A DNA stretch of 16,516 bases, from contig CAAFYZ010000004.1 of NCBI GenBank assembly GCA_900767415.1, positions 1 through 16,516 of the forward strand, given 5' to 3'. How positions within the stretch are numbered: the stretch's first letter is position 1; each line of letters opens with the position of its first letter. This document shows positions 5,087-13,900 of the stretch, in pieces. The notes beneath the pieces are model-generated. The model worked only from the letters and a program-made list of their open reading frames with translations. It had not been told where the DNA came from and searched no databases. The stretch is from Clostridia bacterium (GTDB lineage: Bacteria > Bacillota > Clostridia > Oscillospirales > CAG-272). The position numbers were made by a program, and so were the translations under genes.

Positions 5087-8000
5087 TTATTTTCCGATCA
5101 CCGAATTTCGATAAGCGGCGGCAGAGGCGGAATAGCAGGCAAGAGCCAGCGTAAGCTTCTGTGTCTTCTCCGAGGTGTTTTGATAGTAGGACGAGAGGTT
5201 GTATGCGCCACTCTTTGCCGTCCCCTCGGCGTCGGTGTAGGTGTAGTTCACCGTGCCGAGCATTCCGTAGGCGTAGGTCGTCACTTCGATGTAGGTGCGT
5301 CCGTCCGCCGCCGTCTTAACGGTTGCGGTGAGCGGTGCGCCACCCGCCGTGAAGCGAAAACTCTTTGCCGTCGCCGCATCAGAGACATAGAAGACGAAAG
5401 CGGGCGTCGCATCGAGTGTCAGGCACGCGCTCTGCAGTCCGGGCGTGGTCTGCACGGCAGTCGGGAGATTTTCGGCTTTGAGTGCACCGACGTATCCCTC
5501 GCCGATCAGCGCGGTAACGGTCTGTTGCTTTTCGGGGGTCAGAGTGCCGAAGTAGTCTGCCGCCGCCGAGATGTACGAGAGCATATCGCGCATCAGCACT
5601 TTCGTTTCGTCATTGTAGCTACCCTTCAGAATCTTTGCGGCATAGGAGGGAATCGAAAGGGTGTAGGTGCGTTTTTCGACCTTTTCGCCGCTGTGAAGGA
5701 GGACCTGCATCGAGAAGGTGTCCGCCCCTTCCTTCGCCGCGATCTCTTTCGTCACACGGTAGTATTCCGTACCGTCGATCGTGACGCGCTCCGCCGTATA
5801 CAGCGGGATCGTCACACCGTCCAGCGTGATTTCCTTGACCTCGTCGATGACGGGAACATACAGGTTGAAGCGGAAGTCGGAATACAGCGTGATGTTGGTC
5901 TTTGTCTTGAAGGTCGAGGCATCGAACGTCGGCGTCTCCGGTACGCCGTAGGACAGGGTCGGCGTCGTGGTCGTGTTGTCGATGAGGACGTCCGCACCGC
6001 CTTCTTCGATCACGAAGACGAAGGTCACGGCTTTTCCGTCTGCGGCAAGAATCGCGTCGGTGACGTCCACCGTCGTCTGTCCCGCCTTGGCGGTGAAGGT
6101 GGCGATCGGATTGCCCGTCGGGACGGGTGCCGTCGCGTAGGTCATCGATTCGGGAAGCGTTGCACCGTAGATCGCATAGACCTTGACCGTCTGCCCCTCC
6201 GCCTGCAGGACGGGAAGTTGCAGTTTCGCCTCGTAAAGTTCCGTCCCGGTATACGGCGCGAAGGTCAGATACGTTTTCTTGATGTCGGCATTCGCGACGG
6301 ACGGAGCGCCGAATACGGAGAGCGTATCCGATTTGCCCATCTCGGTCAGAGCCACAGCAGAAGAAACGGAGAGATTCGTTTCCGTCAGGGATGTCACCGC
6401 TTTCCGCACGGTAAAGTCGTCAAAGTACATATACACCGGATCTTCGGACTTGAAGACCTGCTTGCCGTCTATCATGTCGTACTCGTTCGACTGTCCCATG
6501 GCGAAGGGGTGAATCGCAAAGTAGACGGCGGGTTTATCGGCTTGCAGCTGCGCGTCTGTGATCTTGAAGGTGTAGGTGTATCTCTTCCACACGTTCGCCT
6601 CGGTCACGGTAAAGGTCTGTGCCTGCTCGAGGTTATTGAGATTATAATACGTACCGCCGTAAGCGCAGGTGAGTGTCGCCTTGAACTGTCCCGTCTTCGT
6701 CGCCTTCATCCAGAAGGAGACCGAATAGGTCTGACCGCGCTCGCTTTCCGTATACGAGGTCGGGAGCAGTCGCGTCCAGAAGGGGAAGTTGTTGACACGC
6801 GTGGATTTCAGTACCGAGACATAAGAACCGCTGTGCGCATTCTCCGCATCCTGTACTCGCTCGATGCTGTCACGGAAGACGGACTCTGCGTCGTCCTTGG
6901 TCATATATCTCTTCTCGAAATAATAGTAGGTCGGACCGTAGGTGTCACTCTCGAAGTCCGCGAGTTTGGTTGCCGTGTCCGTGTCCGCATAGGCGGATTT
7001 TTTGACTTCATAAACAAAGAAGTTGTCAAGCGTGATCGTCACATCTTTGTATTTTCCCGACGCATCGCGGAATCCGTTATAGAACTTCATGGCGGGTGCG
7101 AGGGAAGATCCGCTGACTTCGCCCGCAGCAGTGACAAGGTTTGCGGGGAGCATACCTTCCGTTACGGTGAATTCAAAGGAGTAAGTTCTCACATTTTCCG
7201 TCAGCGAAACGGTTGTCGTTGTCCCGGGGTAGAAGTTAAAGCGCAGGTTATCCGATTTGACACCGTCGGTGATGTTATAGACATCCCCTTTGGAAGTCCA
7301 TGTCGCTACAAGCCCCATGTCAAGGGTACCCGCTTCGGTTGCCGAACCGGTGAAGGTGATGCGGTAGGTCTTCCCGACATTGTCGCTGGTGAAAGAATTA
7401 TAACGCCAACCGTTGATCAGTCCGTCGACATAGACGTTCTGATTTGTATTGGGATTTTGTGAGGCGTTATTCAGAGAGGGATTCAGGACGATGGGCTTCC
7501 CGTTGCCTTTGGAAACGACAGGCGTTGTACCGAATCCGGCGGCAGCAGCATCGCCGTACCCTTTATTGCTCACGAGCATTCCCGGGTCTTTATCGATCAG
7601 CGTGATCTTTGCCGCACCCGTGACTTCGTTTGCAACGATGTCGTCGACACTCAAAGTGACCGAAGGATTGGTCAGATTTTTTGCGGCTTCCAGTTTTTCC
7701 GCACCCGAAAGATTCTTGTTCGGGCTCATGTTATACGGGCGGATACCGAAGCTGTTGATGGAAACATAGGAGTCGGAACCCCACGCATTGACATACTTTT
7801 CCGTCATGTAGGCGTCAATCGTAAATTCATAGGTGAAGGTCTGCCAGGTATCGGCTTTCGTGATCTCGCAGGTCATCGGAAGATACGGTACGAAACTGTG
7901 AACGACGCTGTCCGCTTCGTCCTTTGTTCCGTCGGGTTTTTGTGCAGGAGTCTGACGCGATTTCGCACTCATCATACCGACGACGAAAGAGCCGGTAACA

Positions 8001-11000
8001 TTCGATTTGGCACGGAAGGTGATACGGATCGTACGCCCGACATCTTCTGCTTTGAAACTCGGCAGATAATTGTTTCCCGCACCGCCGATCAGCAGCGAAT
8101 GGTTTTCGTTTACGGTCGCTTCCGGATAGATATTCAGAATACCGTTGCCGTCTTCTTCCGTTACGCGATCGTATCTCTTCGTGACGGCATTCTGATATGC
8201 CGACGCTTGCGGATCGTAATTTTTCGTAAAATCAAGAGTCGCTATCGTATTTTCTCCGCCGGCACTGCCGCTGACGAAGACCAGCGTAACGGCGTTTGCG
8301 CCCGCACGGTACATCTCACTTGCAAAATCCGTGAGATCGACGGCGTACGTGTTCGTTCCGTCACCGAGCGTGAAGGTCGCGAGAGGGGAGGCACCGAAGA
8401 CTTCGGAGAGTTTGACCCCCGAGCCGAAACGGTCGTTCGCCGGTGCGTTCGCGGCGGTAATGCTGTCCTTCGTCCACGACTGACCCGCCGCGACGTCGGT
8501 GACACCGTAGACCGAGACGGTACTGTTCTTTCCGCTCGCCTCGAAGAGCAGAGCCGCCGTCTTGCCGCTATAACCGTCAAGAGACAACTGCACGTAGGAT
8601 TTTACGCTGACGCTGTCCGTGCCCTGACTGCCGCCGCCGATAGAAAGCGTGTCATTGCCCGGTGCGGTGTCGGGGTCGGAGGAGATCACATAGGTCGCCT
8701 GAATCGGGAGCGCGTCCTTTTTGTCCATCGGCTTGATCGAGAGCTCGGGCGATGCGGCAAGGCGCGCGTCCGTGCGCACTTCTTCAAAGAGAAAATCGTC
8801 GAAGTAGATAGGATAGGTATGATCCGGGTTGACCGTGACGGCACCTGCCGCCTCCGCATCTTTTACCGTATCATAAGCGGTGTAGCTGTCGTTCAGCCCC
8901 GCATTCCCCGCGTAGAAGGCAGGGCGGGAAGTCGTGGCGTTCGCCATCTCCCGCGGTCTGACCGCCGCGAGCGGGTCGAGCACGGCGATGCTCTTGTTTT
9001 CCGCATTGAGGATGAGCGTTGCTTTGTTGAGTGCCTCCCAGTCTTCTTTGCCGTCAATGCGGAATTCGACGGAGAAGGTGGTCCATTCGCCCGCCACGGT
9101 GCGGAAGGATGCACAGTAACCGTGCGAGTCCGCGATTCTTTCCGCGGCTTTGAAGTCGCTACCGACCGACACCGAGATGAGACGGGAGGTCGTATCGTAG
9201 ATGCGGAAGGAAACACGGAAGCTTCTGCCGTAGTCCGCGGCACTGATGGCCGAGTAACCGTTCATCCAGTAGTTGAGCGTGCCGAGACCGAAGGGGTTGG
9301 AGACATAGTTGCCGCGAAGGTCGTTGTTCAGGTCGATATAGGAGGAGTTGCGCACCGCATATTCGAACTTCAGCGTCTTGTTGTTGCTGCCGTCTGCGTT
9401 CTTTATCTCGTCGGAGACGGAAGTCTTCGCCGTATAGGTGAACCAAAGACCGCTCGTGTCGCCGTTATCGATCGGGCAGTTGCGCAGTGTCGTATCGCCC
9501 GCCGCATATTTTGTCTGCAGGCGGAAGATCGGGGTACCCGTTGTCTCCGAGCGGACGAAATCCGTGACGTCGAAGGCGTAGACGCCCGAGCCGGTCAGGA
9601 TCACCTCGCCGAGAGTTTTCCACTCGCTCACGTCGGCATACGTCTCTCCCGCACCGAGGGTGGCACCGGAGACGATAACCGTGTTCGTCGCGTCGTTCTC
9701 CACGGCAAAGCGCAGATCCGTCCGATACGCCGAGCGCACGTCCGTGCGGTCGAAGGTGACGTAGGTCGCCTCGGTATTCGTGATAACGTTTTCGGAGCCA
9801 TCCAAACGGCTTGCCGCTGCGGTAACGCCCGACACGGTGCGGAAGGTCAGACTTTTCGCTTCTTTCAGCGTCTTGCCGTTCGCGGCAAGAATCGTCTCGG
9901 GTACGATCACGCGGTAGTAGGTTCCGTCCGTGAGATTATAGGGGAGGAATTTCCATTGCTGATTGCCGAGAGAAGAGGTCCATTTGCCGGTGACACCCTC
10001 TCCCGTCGCCGCGTTGACGATCTGTACTTTTGCGATCTCACTGCCGTCCACGGGACCCGTGAAGGCGAGTTTGATCGAAGAGTTTTTGTCGATTTCATAG
10101 ACGTGATCGATGGGGAGCGCGTTGTCCGCGCCGATATCGCCGATCGTGTCGACGTCGATTACCATACATTCGGCGTTTCCGTCTTTCAGCCAGTAGTTGG
10201 CATACCGATGGAAGGCGTAATAGGTGTCGATTCCGTAACTCTGATCTTCACCGTAGCCGAAGTTGTGTCCGACCGTGGGAGCGACAAGCCCGAAGAAGGG
10301 GATGTCGGCGGCACGGCAGCGGTTGAGGAGCTGTGCATAGAAGGTCCAGTAAGAACAGCCGTCGCCGCCCGCCTGCTGAGTGCCCGTGCCGAAGATCGGG
10401 GCACTGCCCGCAGTGAGTGCCTGATAGGCGGCGCCGCACTGGGCGTAGACGAGGTTCGCCTGCGAGGAGATCACCGACCCGTCGGCGTAGGTCAGGGCGG
10501 GCTGACTCTCGGGCAGACGGATCCGCGCGTCGGTGGCGGCACCGTCCGCACCGATGAAAGGATCGGCGTAGCCGTAGGTTTTGTCGTTTTTCGCCTCGAG
10601 GCGCGTCTCACCGAGGTGTCCTTCAAAGATTGCGCTCTCTTCGAGAAGTTCCGGATTCGGATTGGCGAAGCGGATGCAGAATCCCGACTTCGAGTTGCCG
10701 TAGATACCGATCTTATTCGCGAGGAGAGGGAATTTCAGGACGCCGTCGAACCCTTCGGCATGGATCCCGTCGACTCCCATCTTGCGGATCGTGCGGAGCA
10801 GGGCACTGTCCGACTTGATGCCGTTATACATCGTGAGAGAATAGGTCACGTTGTCGCCCGAGACCGAGTTCAGCTGGCTGTTCCCGCAGTAGTAGCCGTA
10901 ATGGTCGTTTCTGCACATCGGGACAAGACCGTAGTCCGCGACGACGCCCGCGTATCCCGAGAAGAGGAAGCCCGTCATCTGGGGGCGGGTATTGACCGAG

Positions 11001-12028
11001 AGCATACCGGAGCGTGTGTAGGTCGATGCCATGCACACCATCACCGGGACGTCGGCGACGTCTCCCGTCGGATAGCAGACGTCGAGATACAGATTCAGGT
11101 CGATAAACGATCCGTCCGGCTTTACACAGTCGGTGACGGTCGTCACCTTCGTGTTGCCGATATAAGTATAAGGATAGGATTTCTGCTCTTCGGCAGGGAG
11201 GGCGGCGAGAGCTGCCTGCGAGATCGACTTCGTCTTGTTCTCGTCGGAGAACCAGGTCGCATAGTCGATTGTGCGCTTGTCGTTTGCGCTCTTTTTGACG
11301 ATTGCGTCCGTCTTGTCGAGGCGGGGCGTCCCGTCTTCATTCACCCACTTGACGAGCAGTTCGCGCTTGACCGACTTGAAGTCGTTGTTCCACACTTCCA
11401 CGATCTTTTCGAGCGAGCCCGCCGCTCCGTGCAGATCGTAGGAGAAGTACGGGATACGGTAGGCGATGTCATATCCTGCCGGCAGGATGTAGTTGATCGC
11501 CATGTCGGACGGACCGCCCGTCATCTTCCCGTCGGTAAAGGTACCGGAAGGATAGGTCTTCGTCCCGGCGAAGTTCTGCCCGCCGAGCACCTGTGCGCGG
11601 ATGTCCTGGATGCTCCAGTCGAGATCCGGAGACACCGCCTTTTCGTTATTCAGATAGTCGAGCACGAGGACGAAGAAGCCGCGCTCAAGGAGCGAGCGCA
11701 CGATCTCCTCGTCCGACTTCGTTCCGCCCCGTTCCGTATTCGTATGCATGACATAGAATACGACAGGCGTCCCTTCGACTCCCTGACGGCTGACGGTATA
11801 TTCCTTTGCCGTGTCGTAGTACGTATGGACGTTGACCGTCAGACCGACGGTGTTGTCCGTCGTCCCCGCGGATGCGTGCAGATACGCCGAGAGGTTTTTG
11901 AGCTCGTCGGGTGCCGTGGGGATTTCTTCTCCCGCCGCGGAGGCGAAGAGGGAGAAGGGAAGGCACATTGCCAGCAGGATCGTTGCGAGAAGCACCGACA
12001 GCACGCGATGAAACCGTTGTTTTTTCAT
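5087..12028 (-). CDS. Giant secreted multimodular alpha/beta-hydrolase (esterase-like) with carbohydrate-binding-like repeats
   Basis: This is a 2313-residue protein. The start is ATG 12026-12028, with AAGGAG six bases upstream. Residues 1-31 form a signal peptide (MKKQRFHR, a hydrophobic core, then FASAAG). A hydrolase-like region occupies about 80-640, with a nucleophile elbow GIYGNSKSG (Ser446) and a late VGHNFGYG (His588); no acid is assigned. Residues 80-130 resemble a second, partial hydrolase core start (TPVVFYVMHTNTERGG against VPVMVCMASTYTRSG near 328). Then come a Big_5-like Ig domain (about 650-735) and DNRLRE-like sandwiches (about 740-865, 1110-1262, 1887-2023). Four CBM4/9/22-like jelly rolls (about 880-1080, 1286-1470, 1510-1672, 1690-1875) end in FDDF/VDDI/LDNF-type strands. 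A clostridial C-terminal module begins at LYSDFRFNLYVPV (about 2040-2313). No LPXTG, SLH or dockerin is seen, so it is probably released or held by its repeats. A glycan esterase is inferred. Confidence 0.85.
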   Translation of the reverse strand: MKKQRFHRVLSVLLATILLAMCLPFSLFASAAGEEIPTAPDELKNLSAYLHASAGTTDNTVGLTVNVHTYYDTAKEYTVSRQGVEGTPVVFYVMHTNTERGGTKSDEEIVRSLLERGFFVLVLDYLNNEKAVSPDLDWSIQDIRAQVLGGQNFAGTKTYPSGTFTDGKMTGGPSDMAINYILPAGYDIAYRIPYFSYDLHGAAGSLEKIVEVWNNDFKSVKRELLVKWVNEDGTPRLDKTDAIVKKSANDKRTIDYATWFSDENKTKSISQAALAALPAEEQKSYPYTYIGNTKVTTVTDCVKPDGSFIDLNLYLDVCYPTGDVADVPVMVCMASTYTRSGMLSVNTRPQMTGFLFSGYAGVVADYGLVPMCRNDHYGYYCGNSQLNSVSGDNVTYSLTMYNGIKSDSALLRTIRKMGVDGIHAEGFDGVLKFPLLANKIGIYGNSKSGFCIRFANPNPELLEESAIFEGHLGETRLEAKNDKTYGYADPFIGADGAATDARIRLPESQPALTYADGSVISSQANLVYAQCGAAYQALTAGSAPIFGTGTQQAGGDGCSYWTFYAQLLNRCRAADIPFFGLVAPTVGHNFGYGEDQSYGIDTYYAFHRYANYWLKDGNAECMVIDVDTIGDIGADNALPIDHVYEIDKNSSIKLAFTGPVDGSEIAKVQIVNAATGEGVTGKWTSSLGNQQWKFLPYNLTDGTYYRVIVPETILAANGKTLKEAKSLTFRTVSGVTAAASRLDGSENVITNTEATYVTFDRTDVRSAYRTDLRFAVENDATNTVIVSGATLGAGETYADVSEWKTLGEVILTGSGVYAFDVTDFVRSETTGTPIFRLQTKYAAGDTTLRNCPIDNGDTSGLWFTYTAKTSVSDEIKNADGSNNKTLKFEYAVRNSSYIDLNNDLRGNYVSNPFGLGTLNYWMNGYSAISAADYGRSFRVSFRIYDTTSRLISVSVGSDFKAAERIADSHGYCASFRTVAGEWTTFSVEFRIDGKEDWEALNKATLILNAENKSIAVLDPLAAVRPREMANATTSRPAFYAGNAGLNDSYTAYDTVKDAEAAGAVTVNPDHTYPIYFDDFLFEEVRTDARLAASPELSIKPMDKKDALPIQATYVISSDPDTAPGNDTLSIGGGSQGTDSVSVKSYVQLSLDGYSGKTAALLFEASGKNSTVSVYGVTDVAAGQSWTKDSITAANAPANDRFGSGVKLSEVFGASPLATFTLGDGTNTYAVDLTDFASEMYRAGANAVTLVFVSGSAGGENTIATLDFTKNYDPQASAYQNAVTKRYDRVTEEDGNGILNIYPEATVNENHSLLIGGAGNNYLPSFKAEDVGRTIRITFRAKSNVTGSFVVGMMSAKSRQTPAQKPDGTKDEADSVVHSFVPYLPMTCEITKADTWQTFTYEFTIDAYMTEKYVNAWGSDSYVSINSFGIRPYNMSPNKNLSGAEKLEAAKNLTNPSVTLSVDDIVANEVTGAAKITLIDKDPGMLVSNKGYGDAAAAGFGTTPVVSKGNGKPIVLNPSLNNASQNPNTNQNVYVDGLINGWRYNSFTSDNVGKTYRITFTGSATEAGTLDMGLVATWTSKGDVYNITDGVKSDNLRFNFYPGTTTTVSLTENVRTYSFEFTVTEGMLPANLVTAAGEVSGSSLAPAMKFYNGFRDASGKYKDVTITLDNFFVYEVKKSAYADTDTATKLADFESDTYGPTYYYFEKRYMTKDDAESVFRDSIERVQDAENAHSGSYVSVLKSTRVNNFPFWTRLLPTSYTESERGQTYSVSFWMKATKTGQFKATLTCAYGGTYYNLNNLEQAQTFTVTEANVWKRYTYTFKITDAQLQADKPAVYFAIHPFAMGQSNEYDMIDGKQVFKSEDPVYMYFDDFTVRKAVTSLTETNLSVSSAVALTEMGKSDTLSVFGAPSVANADIKKTYLTFAPYTGTELYEAKLQLPVLQAEGQTVKVYAIYGATLPESMTYATAPVPTGNPIATFTAKAGQTTVDVTDAILAADGKAVTFVFVIEEGGADVLIDNTTTTPTLSYGVPETPTFDASTFKTKTNITLYSDFRFNLYVPVIDEVKEITLDGVTIPLYTAERVTIDGTEYYRVTKEIAAKEGADTFSMQVLLHSGEKVEKRTYTLSIPSYAAKILKGSYNDETKVLMRDMLSYISAAADYFGTLTPEKQQTVTALIGEGYVGALKAENLPTAVQTTPGLQSACLTLDATPAFVFYVSDAATAKSFRFTAGGAPLTATVKTAADGRTYIEVTTYAYGMLGTVNYTYTDAEGTAKSGAYNLSSYYQNTSEKTQKLTLALACYSASAAAYRNSVIGK

Positions 12029-12154
12029 GGTTTTCTCCTTTTTGCACAGCGTGAAGATACGCCTTTTTCGGCATCGGCGGGATTTTTCCGCGGGCGTTTC
12101 GGTATTTTTCACGAAAAACAGAAAAAATACGCCTCCGATACCGTCTTTAATTCT

Positions 12155-12183
12155 ATTATAGAAGAAAATCTGCACAATCGCAA
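12155..12183 (-). promoter_or_regulatory. Promoter of the giant secreted-protein operon
   Basis: On the - strand, TTGCGA (12178-12183), a 17-base spacer and TATAAT (12155-12160) lie about 127 bases upstream of the ATG at 12028. This leaves a leader of roughly 120 bases in which I see no recognised riboswitch. Confidence 0.78.
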
Positions 12184-12286
12184 GCACCGTATTTTACCTT
12201 CTTCTGTATAATTTTTACCTTTTTCGGAAGCGGGCGAAAAAAATCCGCCCCCGCCTCCGCAACCCGTCGAAAAGTGTCGATTCTCC

Positions 12287-12315
12287 TTGACAATTTCAAG
12301 CGGGAATGTTATAAT
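12287..12315 (+). promoter_or_regulatory. Consensus promoter of guaB
   Basis: TTGACA (12287-12292), a 17-base spacer and TATAAT (12310-12315) match consensus exactly and lie 38 bases before the guaB ATG. The leader is too short for a purine riboswitch, and none is seen upstream. The 325 bases between the two divergent genes contain only these two promoters and AT-rich DNA. Confidence 0.92.
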
Positions 12316-12353
12316 AAAACCATAAAAAAGATTTCAGTGAAACGGAGAATGCT

Positions 12354-13859
12354 ATGGCAACTTTTATCAATGAGCCGGCACATACCTTTAACGAGTACCT
12401 CCTGATTCCCGGGTACTCCTCCGCCGAATGTATTCCGGCGAACGTCAGTCTGAAGACTCCTCTTGTGAAATTCAGAAAGGGCGAGACCCCGAAGATCATG
12501 ATGAACATTCCGATGGTCTCCGCCATCATGCAGTCGGTCTCGGGTGACCGTCTTGCCGTCGCTCTGGCGACCGAGGGGGGCGTGTCCTTCATTTACGGCT
12601 CGCAGAGCGTGGAAGACGAGGCGGCGATGGTACGTCGGGCAAAGAGTTATAAGGCGGGATTCGTCCGCAGCGACTCCAACATCCCGCCCGATGCGACGCT
12701 TGCCGACATCATCGCGCTGAAAGAGAAGACGGGACACTCCACCGTCGCCGTTACCGAAGACGGTACCCCGGACGGGAAGCTCGTCGGCATCGTTACCGGC
12801 AGAGACTACCGCGTCAGCCGCATGGCTCCTTCGCTGAAGGTGCGGGACTTTATGACCCCCCTTGCAAAACTCGTTACCGCCCCCGAAGGGACAACCCTCA
12901 AAGAGGCGAACGACATCATCTGGGACAATAAGCTGAACTCTCTGCCCATCGTCGACGCGAAGGGACACCTTTGCTACATGGTCTTCCGCAAGGACTACGA
13001 TACCCATAAGCAGAACCCGAACGAACTTCTCGACGCGTCCAAACGTTACGTCGTCGGCGCGGGTATCAATACCCGTGACTACGCCGAGCGCGTTCCCGCC
13101 CTGATCGAGGCGGGTGCCGACGTGCTCTGCATCGACTCCTCCGAGGGCTTTTCCGAATGGCAGAAGCGCACGATCGCATGGATCCGCGAGCGTTACGGCG
13201 ACGATGTGAAGGTCGGTGCCGGCAACGTCGTCGACGCGAAGGGCTTCCGCTTCCTCGCCGAGTGCGGCGCGGACTTTATCAAGGTCGGTATCGGCGGCGG
13301 CTCTATCTGCATCACCCGTGAGACGAAGGGCATCGGCAGAGGACAGGCGACCGCACTGATCGACGTCTGCGCAGAGCGCGACCGTTATTTCGCGGAGACC
13401 GGTATCTATGTTCCCGTCTGCTCGGACGGCGGTATCGTCTATGACCATCACATCACGCTCGCTCTTGCCATGGGTGCCGACTTCGTGATGCTCGGCAGAT
13501 ACTTTGCCCGCTTTGACGAGAGCCCGTCGAACAAGGTCTCCATCGGCGGTATCTATTATAAAGAATATTGGGGCGAGGGTTCTGCCCGTGCCCGCAACTG
13601 GCAGAGATACGACCTCGGCGGAGACAAGAAACTCTCCTTTGAAGAGGGCGTCGATTCTTACGTTCCCTACGCCGGCAGTCTGCGTGACAACGTCGCCATG
13701 TCTCTCTCCAAGGTAAAGTCCACGATGTGCAACTGCGGCGCGCTCACCATTCCCGAACTGCAGGAAAAAGCCGTGCTGACTCTCGTCTCCGCGACCAGTA
13801 TCGTCGAGGGCGGCGCGCACGACGTTATTCGCAAGGAAAAGAGCAACGCCGTCAAATAA
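12354..13859 (+). CDS. guaB: Inosine-5'-monophosphate dehydrogenase (Tritrichomonas-type subclass)
   Basis: This 501-residue protein oxidises IMP to XMP with NAD+, the committed step of GMP synthesis, as a cytoplasmic tetramer. The catalytic loop is GIGGGSICITRE, with the nucleophile Cys319. The flap carries RNWQRYDLGG, with the Arg418-Tyr419 dyad that activates water. SDGGIVYD and MLGRYFARF are the phosphate-binding and following segments. A CBS domain pair lies at about 105-220 (TGRDYRVS, RDFMTP, LPIVDAKG). The C-terminus carries KSTMCNCGALTIPELQ. GIGGGSICITRE-KGIGRGQ, RYFARF-ESP and YWGEGSARARNWQRYDLGG are the form I recall from Tritrichomonas foetus IMPDH rather than the GIGPGSICTTR form of E. 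coli and Bacillus, and the catalytic numbering coincides with that protein. Start: ATG 12354 with GGAG six bases upstream. The CofE-like gene follows after 41 bases, probably co-transcribed. Confidence 0.97.
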   Translation: MATFINEPAHTFNEYLLIPGYSSAECIPANVSLKTPLVKFRKGETPKIMMNIPMVSAIMQSVSGDRLAVALATEGGVSFIYGSQSVEDEAAMVRRAKSYKAGFVRSDSNIPPDATLADIIALKEKTGHSTVAVTEDGTPDGKLVGIVTGRDYRVSRMAPSLKVRDFMTPLAKLVTAPEGTTLKEANDIIWDNKLNSLPIVDAKGHLCYMVFRKDYDTHKQNPNELLDASKRYVVGAGINTRDYAERVPALIEAGADVLCIDSSEGFSEWQKRTIAWIRERYGDDVKVGAGNVVDAKGFRFLAECGADFIKVGIGGGSICITRETKGIGRGQATALIDVCAERDRYFAETGIYVPVCSDGGIVYDHHITLALAMGADFVMLGRYFARFDESPSNKVSIGGIYYKEYWGEGSARARNWQRYDLGGDKKLSFEEGVDSYVPYAGSLRDNVAMSLSKVKSTMCNCGALTIPELQEKAVLTLVSATSIVEGGAHDVIRKEKSNAVK

Positions 13860-13900
13860 TCCGTATCCCGATTCAAAAACGAAAGGAAGCAATAAAAATT

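Noticed and set aside
12029..12187. An N-terminal extension of 53 residues for the giant secreted protein.
   Set aside because: It would start upstream of most of the leader, has no ribosome binding site, and would bury the signal peptide. ATG 12028 has AAGGAG six bases upstream.
7898..12211. A very long open frame on the + strand (over 1400 codons) opposite the giant secreted protein, and another at 4721-7462.
   Set aside because: Both are antisense shadows. The - strand frame has a signal peptide, a ribosome binding site, a promoter and recognisable domains. The + frames lack ribosome binding sites and give Arg/Val-rich products without domain logic, and their openness follows from the high-GC codon bias.
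12029..12353. A riboswitch in the leader of guaB or of the secreted-protein operon.
   Set aside because: The guaB leader is only about 30 bases. The secreted-protein leader has no conserved riboswitch core or terminator/antiterminator pair that I can identify.
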